A stretch of 64,000 nt of DNA from Peptococcaceae bacterium UBA4068 (GTDB taxonomy: Bacteria; Bacillota; Dehalobacteriia; UBA4068): assembly GCA_002382665.1 (NCBI GenBank), contig DFZA01000006.1, forward strand, positions 1-64,000, in the 5' to 3' direction. This document shows positions 7,904 through 15,900 of this stretch, piece by piece. Numbering within the stretch: position 1 is the first letter of the stretch; the number at the start of each line of letters is the position of its first letter. The notes beneath the pieces are model-generated. The model searched no databases. It was not told the DNA's origin and saw only the letters and a list, made by a program, of their open reading frames with translations. The translations under genes and the position numbers were made by a program.

Positions 7904-8584
7904 TTAGAATAAGGGCATCCGGCAGGCTGCATATTTGGAAAAAGCGCCGGCTTTCCTGTTGTTTACCTGAATAATATCCCTGATCAGATCAGGCAAAAAG
8001 GCGTCGTATTTGACTTCCAGTACTGCCATTCCCTGCTCAATTATCGGCAGCGAAGGCGGATTGCTATTGAAAAAATCTTTGACGGCAACGCTGCGGATAT
8101 CGCGGTCCAGCGTTACCCGCACATTGCCCGGCTTATATACAAACGGTTCGCGGTAATAATCTACCACTACCACAGGCGTCAGCCCGGAAAACTGCATTTT
8201 GGCATAAAGCTCATTACATAGCTGATCATCCCGGTCAAGCAAAAACTTATTCTCGCCTTTGATTAACCGCCGGACGTCATCAGCCGAAATAAGCGTCTTA
8301 CACTTATTGGAGAGAGCATTATGTTTGCTTTTTTTCTCTAATTTGATCAGCGAAAAATCATTATTATAACAGCGGATACGGAATTTTTCCCGCACACTGA
8401 CGCTGTTCAATTTATCATAGAGCGCCGAATCGTCCCAGGTATCAAAATAAAGGCTGCGAATTAAGTAACCGCCGCTGCTGGCATGATTATCATGTTGGCA
8501 AGTTAAAGACAACCGCTGTTTTAGTGCCAGATAATCGCTGTAATTGATTTGGTGCTTGAATTCGTGCCGCCATTGAATACTCAT
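7904..8584 (-). CDS. VTC-domain polyphosphate-polymerase-like protein
   Basis: The 226-residue protein is a stand-alone VTC tunnel domain related to the catalytic part of yeast Vtc4, which makes inorganic polyphosphate from ATP. Basic and acidic tunnel residues are visible in RHEFKHQI near the start, IRSLYFDT, REKFRIRCY, IKLEKKSKHN, RVTLDRDIRS and VLEVKYDAFLPDLI. These match the alternating Lys/Arg and Glu strands of the triphosphate-tunnel fold. A Shine-Dalgarno AAGGAGTG precedes the ATG. It is the first gene of the minus-strand operon with DUF4956 and cotH. Polyphosphate synthesis is known for the eukaryotic family; for this bacterial branch the polymer has not been established here. Confidence 0.88.
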   Translation of the reverse strand: MSIQWRHEFKHQINYSDYLALKQRLSLTCQHDNHASSGGYLIRSLYFDTWDDSALYDKLNSVSVREKFRIRCYNNDFSLIKLEKKSKHNALSNKCKTLISADDVRRLIKGENKFLLDRDDQLCNELYAKMQFSGLTPVVVVDYYREPFVYKPGNVRVTLDRDIRSVAVKDFFNSNPPSLPIIEQGMAVLEVKYDAFLPDLIRDIIQVNNRKAGAFSKYAACRMPLF

Positions 8585-8675
8585 AAATGTTCACTCCTTG
8601 GTGATTATCATAAACAACAAATATGAAAATAAACTGAAGTCACACTGAACTTTTGCAAATAAAATTTAAAATTTA

Positions 8676-8704
8676 TTGACAGTAATTTCCAGTCATGATA
8701 TATT
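8676..8704 (+). promoter_or_regulatory. sigma-A-type promoter of the GntR-ABC operon
   Basis: TTGACA at 8676-8681 and TATATT at 8699-8704 are separated by 17 bases. The GntR operator palindrome begins two bases after the -10 element, which fits autorepression. Confidence 0.8.
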
Positions 8705-8705
8705 A

Positions 8706-8730
8706 ACTGTACTAATACAATTAGTACAGT
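8706..8730. promoter_or_regulatory. perfect 11-bp inverted-repeat operator for the YtrA-type GntR regulator
   Basis: ACTGTACTAAT and ATTAGTACAGT pair perfectly around ACA. The site overlaps the expected transcription start and lies 29 bases before the regulator's ATG. YtrA-family regulators bind palindromes in their own promoters, so autoregulation is likely. Confidence 0.8.
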
Positions 8731-8759
8731 TCGATAATTGCGAAGGGAGGAATACGCAA

Positions 8760-9149
8760 ATGATAACTATAGATCTAAGCAGCCGTACGCCGCTGTATTT
8801 GCAGATCATTAACAGAATCGAAGACCTGGTTGCCAGAGGCATCCTGCAAGACGGTAGCCAACTGCCCTCGGTACGCAGCCTGGCGATGGAATTGTCTATC
8901 AATCCCAATACTATCCAAAGAGCATATAACGAATTGGAAAGCAAAGGCATAGTCAACTCCTTGCCGGGGCGCGGCAGCTTTATTGTCGCCAGCCCAACGG
9001 TTCTGTTTTCGATAAAGAAACAAAGTATCCAAAGCGAATTGGCGGCTATCATCCGACAAGCAAAATTACTCGGCATAGAAAAAAACGAATTGATCGATTT
9101 CTGCACGCGGATTTTTGATCAACAACCAAAGGAGGTCGAAGTCAAATGA
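8760..9149 (+). CDS. GntR-family transcriptional regulator, YtrA subfamily
   Basis: A short (129-residue) GntR protein: a winged helix over residues 1-75 (RTPLYLQIINRIEDLVARG, LPSVRSLAMELSINPNTIQRAYNELE, GRGSFIV) followed by only about 50 residues of dimerisation helix. That length and the absence of a ligand domain are typical of YtrA. The ATG follows GGGAGG at nine bases; an upstream TTG belongs to the -35 box. The stop overlaps the ATG of the ABC ATPase by four bases. YtrA regulators usually control an adjacent ABC exporter and respond to cell-wall-active antibiotics; the inducer here is unknown. Confidence 0.93.
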   Translation: MITIDLSSRTPLYLQIINRIEDLVARGILQDGSQLPSVRSLAMELSINPNTIQRAYNELESKGIVNSLPGRGSFIVASPTVLFSIKKQSIQSELAAIIRQAKLLGIEKNELIDFCTRIFDQQPKEVEVK

Positions 9150-10045
9150 TTGAAACCACCAATGTCAGCAAAAGCTTCAGCGAGATTAAGGCTGTCGATA
9201 ATATCACGGCGCAAATCAAAGAAGGCCTGGTATTTGGCCTGGTAGGCACCAACGGCGCCGGTAAATCAACATTTATCCGCATGCTGGCCGGCGTTCTTAA
9301 ACCCGATAGCGGTACTATCACCATCGACGGTGAACCGGTCTATGCGCAGACAGATACCAAAGCGCGTTGCTTCTATATCTCCGACGACCAGTTTTATTTC
9401 GGCAACAGCACGCCTGCTGAGATGCGTGATTATTATCAGCATTTTTACAGCGGCTTTGATAAAAACCGTTATAATGCGCTGCTCAACGCTTTTGGGCTGG
9501 ATGGCCGCCGCAAGATTAATACCTTTTCCCGCGGCATGAAAAAACAGGCCGCGATTATCGCCGCCCTGGCCGCCAATACGCCTTATATATTCTGCGATGA
9601 AACATTTGACGGGCTTGACCCGGTAATGCGCCAGGCAGTAAAAAGCATATTTGCCGCTGAGATCGAATCGCGAGGGCTGACGCCGGTGATCGCCTCCCAC
9701 AATCTCCGCGAACTCGAGGACATCTGCGACCACGTCGGCCTGCTCCACAAAGGCGGCCTGCTGCTATCCAGAGAGCTTGAGGATATGAAAGTGTCGGCAC
9801 ATAAAATTCATGCCATCTTCCCCGACCAACTCAAGCAAGCTGATTTTCCCGGCCTTGATATCGTCAGTCTCAAGCATATGGGCTCCATGCACGTATTTAT
9901 CGTCCGCGGCGACCAACAAACAGTCAGCGACGCGATTGCCGCTAAATCACCGCTGTTTATGGAAACCTTGCCCCTGACTCTCGAAGAAATATTTATCTCG
10001 GAAACGGAGGTGGTCGGCTATGACATCAAAAGTATCCTCTCCTAA
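9146..10045 (+). CDS. ABC transporter ATP-binding protein (YtrB-like)
   Basis: The 299-residue nucleotide-binding subunit has Walker A GTNGAGKST (34-42), a degenerate signature FSRGMKKQ, Walker B IFCDETFDGLDP and a switch histidine in VIASHNLRELE. A C-terminal extension of about 70 residues is typical of YtrB/BcrA-type exporters. It overlaps the end of the GntR gene by four bases and the start of the permease by 26 bases, so the three genes form one operon. The likely role is to energise export or envelope remodelling by the following permease. The substrate cannot be read from the sequence. Confidence 0.93.
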   Translation: MIETTNVSKSFSEIKAVDNITAQIKEGLVFGLVGTNGAGKSTFIRMLAGVLKPDSGTITIDGEPVYAQTDTKARCFYISDDQFYFGNSTPAEMRDYYQHFYSGFDKNRYNALLNAFGLDGRRKINTFSRGMKKQAAIIAALAANTPYIFCDETFDGLDPVMRQAVKSIFAAEIESRGLTPVIASHNLRELEDICDHVGLLHKGGLLLSRELEDMKVSAHKIHAIFPDQLKQADFPGLDIVSLKHMGSMHVFIVRGDQQTVSDAIAAKSPLFMETLPLTLEEIFISETEVVGYDIKSILS

Positions 10046-12260
10046 TCAACAGCCGCCCTTTGGCAAACTCGTTATCAATACGCTACGGCGCAAGATCTGG
10101 ATATCCGCGCTCTATTTCGTATTCCTCTTTTTCTCTTTGCCTGTATACGCGGCATTGACGCTGCAGCAATATACTCAAACAAACATGGCAATTATAGAAA
10201 ACGCCGTAACCAGAATTTTGTCCTACCAAAATGTGGCCGTTGCGGTGATCATCGGCATTGGCGCCGTTGTAACGGGGCTGGCTATTTTCAGCTATATGCA
10301 TTCCAAGCGCCAGGTTGATTTTTATCATGCGCTGCCGATCAGCCGTAGCAAATTGTTTGGCGTCAACTACCTAGCCGGTATCATTTCCATACTGATCCCC
10401 CTGGTAATCAATCTGCTGATAACATTGATCATTGTCGCAAGCTACGGTTTTGGCGGATATGTTGACGCGTCATTATTAATATACAGTATAATCATCAGCA
10501 TCGTCCTTTTCACAACCGCTTATACGACTGTTGCCCTGGCTGTGGTATTGACCGGCAACGGCGTTGTCAGCGGCCTGATCGCACTGGTCTTCCTGGCCGG
10601 GGGTTCAGCATTCGTCGCTATGCTTATGGGGGCTACCGATGTATTCTTTACCACCTATTATCAGGCGATACACAACTGGCAAACCATCATGTATTACTGC
10701 AGCCCCGTCGGCAACTACTTTGGGTTAATGGACGGAACATTTTCTATGTCCAGAACACTGGCAGTGGCGCTTATTTATTTAGTAATATTGCTGATACTGG
10801 CGCTGCTGCTTTATCGCCGGCGGCCTTCGGAGGCAGCCGCCAAAGCGCTGGCCTTTGATAAATCCAAGCCGTTCATAAAATATCCGATCGTATTGCTGGC
10901 GGCTTTTGTCTTCGCCTTAATCTTCCACCAAACCGGAGATTACAACACCGGCTATTTCTGGTGGTTCTTCGGTGCGGTTTGCGGCTCTATTATACTGGCT
11001 CAAGTCATTGAGATCGTTTACCGTTTCGATTTCCGCGCCATTCGCAAAGGCTGGGTCGGACTAATCATATTCCTGGCTGTGTTCTGCGGATTCAGCGCCT
11101 GGCTGATTCATTACGGCGAGCGATACGACAAATTCCTGCCAGCAGAAGACGAGGTTGTTGCCGTTAATGTCTATTTCAGCAACGTTAACAGTTTCGTCTA
11201 CAACTATAATGTAGGCAGCAACATGAATTATAACTACAATGATCCCAATTCCCTGGCGCTGACAAAAGATGAATGGGATTACCTCAATCAAGGGCCTGTT
11301 ACCTCCGAAAAAGGTATTGACGCCGTCATCTCGCTGACCCGAAAACTGATCGAAAGTCGTAATTCATCCAACGCCGATTCGGTAGATAAAACCGACCCTG
11401 ATATCCAATATCAGGAAACAGCCAAACAAGCTGATGTAGCTTATACCGGGACAGAAAACAGCACAAATACTACCAGCTTATCGGTGGTATTCACATTGGC
11501 CGACGGCACTAAGGTTGCGCGTCAATACTCGAATTATGCCAATGTCGATATTGCCGATATCATACCGGAACTGAAAGTAATACTTGACGACAAACAATAC
11601 AAGCAGGCGCAATACGATATCTTTAATTTTACACCGGAGCAAATCCGCATTGAAGACATCCACAGCTTTGAAGATTACAGCTATAATGACGACCAACCGT
11701 CTTATCTTGGTATCGATAGCGCCATGGTCGCCCAACTTCTCGACGCCTATCACTCAGATCTGCTGGCTATGGATGTTTCAACGCAACTGACAACCATGCC
11801 GGTCGGTATGATTACTCTGCGCTGCTATAACTACGACCCCGGCAACGTGGCGGCAACCAGCAACACTGTCGATTATTACCGAAACGTCAGTTATCCGATT
11901 TACGGAAGCTTCCATGCAACATTAGCTGTACTGGAACAGCTCGGTTTGAAAGCCGATTACTGGCAACCGCGAATTGAGAAGATCACCTCGGTAACTATTT
12001 CCGAATATACCGCAGAATATCAAAAAGAGATAAATGATAAATATATGACCGATCAAGCGTCGCAAACTTATGCCAATTATCAAACTATAACCGACCGAAC
12101 ACAAATTGCTAAATTGATTGCTCAAACTGTTAACAGCCAAGCCAGCCCATATAATACTTTGATCAATGTCGATACCAGCCACGAAATTATCGTCAACTAT
12201 GCTGCCGATAAGTATGGAAGTAATTACCAGATTAATCGGTATTACCTCTTAAATAAATAG
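10020..12260 (+). CDS. ABC transporter permease with large extracytoplasmic domain
   Basis: A 746-residue permease partner of the upstream ATPase. The first 370 residues hold about eight to ten hydrophobic helices, starting near residues 28-48, with the DFYHALPISRSKLFGVNYLAG segment typical of YtrC/D-like and bacitracin-type permeases. Residues from about 375 to the end are hydrophilic and probably outside the cell, rich in Asn, Asp, Tyr and Thr. No enzymatic motif is recognised there. The gene starts inside the ATPase gene, so translation is coupled. A strong terminator follows. The large outer domain could sense or bind the substrate; that is inference. Confidence 0.85.
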   Translation: MTSKVSSPNQQPPFGKLVINTLRRKIWISALYFVFLFFSLPVYAALTLQQYTQTNMAIIENAVTRILSYQNVAVAVIIGIGAVVTGLAIFSYMHSKRQVDFYHALPISRSKLFGVNYLAGIISILIPLVINLLITLIIVASYGFGGYVDASLLIYSIIISIVLFTTAYTTVALAVVLTGNGVVSGLIALVFLAGGSAFVAMLMGATDVFFTTYYQAIHNWQTIMYYCSPVGNYFGLMDGTFSMSRTLAVALIYLVILLILALLLYRRRPSEAAAKALAFDKSKPFIKYPIVLLAAFVFALIFHQTGDYNTGYFWWFFGAVCGSIILAQVIEIVYRFDFRAIRKGWVGLIIFLAVFCGFSAWLIHYGERYDKFLPAEDEVVAVNVYFSNVNSFVYNYNVGSNMNYNYNDPNSLALTKDEWDYLNQGPVTSEKGIDAVISLTRKLIESRNSSNADSVDKTDPDIQYQETAKQADVAYTGTENSTNTTSLSVVFTLADGTKVARQYSNYANVDIADIIPELKVILDDKQYKQAQYDIFNFTPEQIRIEDIHSFEDYSYNDDQPSYLGIDSAMVAQLLDAYHSDLLAMDVSTQLTTMPVGMITLRCYNYDPGNVAATSNTVDYYRNVSYPIYGSFHATLAVLEQLGLKADYWQPRIEKITSVTISEYTAEYQKEINDKYMTDQASQTYANYQTITDRTQIAKLIAQTVNSQASPYNTLINVDTSHEIIVNYAADKYGSNYQINRYYLLNK

Positions 12261-12276
12261 TTAATAATTGACAATT

Positions 12277-12328
12277 AAAAGGGTTGCCATACTTTTTAGC
12301 GAAATTATGCGTATGGCAGCCCTTTTTT
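12277..12328 (+). terminator. intrinsic terminator of the GntR-ABC operon
   Basis: AAAAGGGTTGCCATAC pairs with GTATGGCAGCCCTTTT (one mismatch) across a 20-base loop and runs into a T tract. It lies 16 bases after the permease stop. Confidence 0.85.
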
Positions 12329-12363
12329 GTTACAAAAAGATTCATTATTAAATAATAATTGTT

Positions 12364-12390
12364 GGAACAAATTCGTTGAGCGAATTATCT
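12364..12390 (+). promoter_or_regulatory. possible ECF-type promoter upstream of the sigma gene
   Basis: GGAAC at 12364-12368, the common ECF -35 core, stands about 50 bases before the sigma gene's ATG. No convincing CGTC-type -10 follows at standard spacing, so this is tentative. Confidence 0.25.
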
Positions 12391-12416
12391 ATTTTACAGA
12401 TGTTCAGGAGGGGCTT

Positions 12417-12920
12417 ATGATTGCACAACCATTAATTAACCAAAACGATTTTATATCGTATGTCTGCGACAATAGGAACAGCTATTATCGGTTGGCTTGG
12501 TCGTTTATGCACAATGAGGCCGACGCTATGGATGCTGTTTCGCAAATGACTATAACTATTATAGAAAAATGCCACACCCTAAGGGAAAGCAACGCTTTCC
12601 CTGTCTGGAGCAAAAAGATCCTGATCAATATTTGCCGTAGTAAATTAAAACAAAACAAGCAACATGAGCTGCCCTTGGATCCTTTGCCAGAGCCCGAGCA
12701 ACCAAGAGGCGATAACTCGGGAGGCAGCGATGATAAATTGCTGATCCGCGCGGCCATCGCCAACTTAAGCGAACAGTACAAAGAAATAATTATTATGCGT
12801 TACTATCTCTGCTATGAATACAAAGAAATAGCCGAGATACTGAACATACCGGAGGGAACCGTTAAATCCCGTCTACACAGGGCAATCGATAAACTTAAAC
12901 AAGAAGTGAAAGGAGAGTAG
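12417..12920 (+). CDS. ECF-type RNA polymerase sigma factor
   Basis: A sigma-70-family factor of 167 residues with region 2 (about 8-75: FISYVCDNRNSYYRLAWSFM, AMDAVSQMTITII) and region 4 (about 105-160: LSEQYKEIIIMRYY, EIAEILNIPEGTVKSRLHRA). No region 3 is present, as expected for an ECF factor. The ATG at 12417 follows AGGAGGGG at five bases; an upstream TTG at 12327 lies in the terminator's T tract and is unlikely. The next gene starts four bases after its stop. ECF factors are normally held by a membrane anti-sigma encoded directly downstream; here that slot is filled by a membrane alpha-2-macroglobulin-like protein. Confidence 0.93.
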   Translation: MIAQPLINQNDFISYVCDNRNSYYRLAWSFMHNEADAMDAVSQMTITIIEKCHTLRESNAFPVWSKKILINICRSKLKQNKQHELPLDPLPEPEQPRGDNSGGSDDKLLIRAAIANLSEQYKEIIIMRYYLCYEYKEIAEILNIPEGTVKSRLHRAIDKLKQEVKGE

Positions 12921-12924
12921 GGCT

Positions 12925-15900
12925 ATGGACAATCTCAAAGATTCCCCAAAATTAAACGAATTTTTCAGCGCCGAACAACAAGCAATAGCCAGCTTAGAAG
13001 CGCCCGCCAATTTTCAAGAAATTGTCATGGCCGCCGCCGCCCAAGCTACTCCCCAACAACCCTCCGCCATCCATAAACTGCTCGGCAAACTCCAAGATAA
13101 ATTCCGTAACAATTACCGCAAAAACGCTTTATTCGGCGCTATCGCTGCGGCTGCTGTTATCGTCATCGCAGTGGTAGTACTCAGCAACGGTAGCTTGCCG
13201 GAAGGGTTTAACGGTATTATCGAAGTCAAATCCGCTGCCGCCGCGACCTATGAAATAACCAACGACGATGGTTTAATACTCACTTCGACGGAAGCTATAC
13301 CGGAAAACGTGGTACGCGAATATCTGCAAATATCACCTAAAGTCGACTACAACCTAGTCAAAAAAGACGGCGGCCTGACCTATGAAGTAATCCCCAAAGA
13401 CGATTTGCAAGCCGGAGAAATTTACAACGTTTCTTTCGATCCGGAGCGGCAATCGCAGGGACTGCCGGTCAGAGCAGCCAATACCTGGGCTTTCCAGGCA
13501 GACCAGGACTTTTCCATAACCAACACGGTCCCCACCGACAAATCGACTTATGTCTCATTAACAGGTGCGATCCAGATAACATTCAACAGCCCATTCGATC
13601 TGGAATCCGCTAAAAAAGCAATCTCCATCGAACCGGAAGTTAAATTTGATTGGCAACAAGCCAATAATGTTTTAACACTGGTACCTCAGCAGAATTTACA
13701 AGCTAAAGCAATCTATAAGCTGACTATCGCGGCCGGTATTACCAATAAAAACGGCACAGGCTCGATTGACAAAGACCAGGTAATCAATTTCGAAACCGCG
13801 TCTGTCGAAGATCAGGGTTTTTACAATGATTACAGATTTTATATAGAAGGTAGCGGCAACGCTTACCGTCCTTCAGATCAAATCATATTCAACTATTACC
13901 GTGACTACGACCAAGCAAACATTACCAGTTTTGAAACGCAAATTTATGCTTTTGACGACGCCAAAGATTACGCCGCAGCTATAACAAAAAATGAAAGCTC
14001 CAGTTGGTGTACGTTTAATACTGCCGATTACGATCTTTCTAAACTGAAAAAGCTCAACAGCTATGATGTTGCTCCCACGGCGGGTAATAACAATTGGGGT
14101 TATGTCAGCTTGCTGACACTGCCCGATAAACTTAACGCCGGTTATTATCTGGCCGTATTCAGCCACCAAAGCAACAGCGTCCAAGTACCGTTCCAGGTTA
14201 CTGAACTGAGCGCCTATTCAGCTATAGGCAACAATGACAGCCTTTTCTGGGTACACGATCTGCGTGACAGCTCGCTGGTCAAAGGCGCCAAAATCAGCGA
14301 ATACGGTAACAACAACAGCGGCAAAACCAACAATAGCGGCGTAGCCGTTCTTGATAGTCAGAACAAAGCCAGCGGCGTCAGAGCCTTTATTATTAATAAT
14401 GGCGATGATTCGTTAGTAGTAGACAGTTCCAGCAATTACAGTGAGCAAGACAGTAAGTACCAGCAAACATATTACGGCTATTGGAGCTATCTCTACGCGG
14501 ACCGCGCGCTTTACCGCCCCGGCGATACCGTCAATTTCTTTGGCGTTCTCGCCCCCCGCAATAATAAAAGCCAAGAGATAAAAGAGGTAACACTGCAATT
14601 AAATGGCGGCAATCTTTACGGTGGATCGACAATCAAACAAGCTGTTGCCGTAAATAACGGAGTAATCAGCGGCGAGCTGAAACTGCCGCAGCTAACCCCC
14701 GGCTGGTATGAAATAGATATGGTAATCGATGATATTTATATGGCGTCGGCCAGCTTCGAAGTCGCCTATTACGATAAATCATCCTACGCCATTGACATCG
14801 CCAGTGAAAAACCGGCTGTTATGGCCGGCCAGGATATCGTTTGGAATGTCAACGCTTCCTACTTTGAAGGTACGCCGGTCACCGGTCTTGGCATCACCTG
14901 CGACACTGATAATAACACCCAAAAACTAACTACCGATGACGAAGGCAACGCCTCATTTAAACAATCAACGAACGTAGACTCTGATACTTTAATCAGCCAT
15001 CAATATATAAATGCTTCGGCAACCCTGCCGGAACTGGGCGATACTTATAATTCAGCATATGCTATGGTCTTCAACCGCAATGTCGACTTTGACATCAATA
15101 TTGATAGAGACAGCAAAGATTATCAGCTCTCGATCAAGCCTTATTCCATAGACCTTGGCGCTGTAGATGATTGGTACGATAATTCCGAAGATCAATATCG
15201 CACACCGTTTAAGGGTAATATCACTCTTGACGCACGGATGGTACGCTGTGAATATGACAAACATGTAGAAACAAATTACAACGAATATACCCAGCAAACC
15301 TACACTAACACTTATTATAGTATCAGAGAAGTAACCGAGGATACATTCCAGATCAAATTTAACAGTGATAAAACTGTAAAGCTTGACGGTAAATTTAATA
15401 GTGAAAACGAATACCGGCTTTATCTGACCGGTACGGACAGCGCCGGCCGCAAGTTCCAAATCATCGAATATATCAACGGCAAATCCCCCTACGGTTCGCC
15501 TGACAGCTATCAGTTCCTCTACATGCAAAACAAGGACGATGATAATCGCTATGCCGACGGCGAAGCCGTAAATTTGACTTTATCTTCCGACGAAGGTCCG
15601 GTTGAGGTCTCCGATAAAGGTGAAACGCTCTTTGTACGTTCCCAGGATAAAATCATTGATTACAAAACCAGTGACATCAGTGATTACAGCTTTGAATTTA
15701 AAGATAAATTTATACCTAACGTTAATGTAACAGGCGTTTATTTTGACGGACATTACTATTATGCCGGTTATAGCGCGCAGGCATGTTATGACCCATCCGC
15801 CAAAAAACTGCAGTTAGAAATCACGCCAGACAAAGACAAATATGCCCCCGGCGACAAAGTTAAGCTTGATTTGCAGCTCAAAGACAGCGACGGTAACCCG

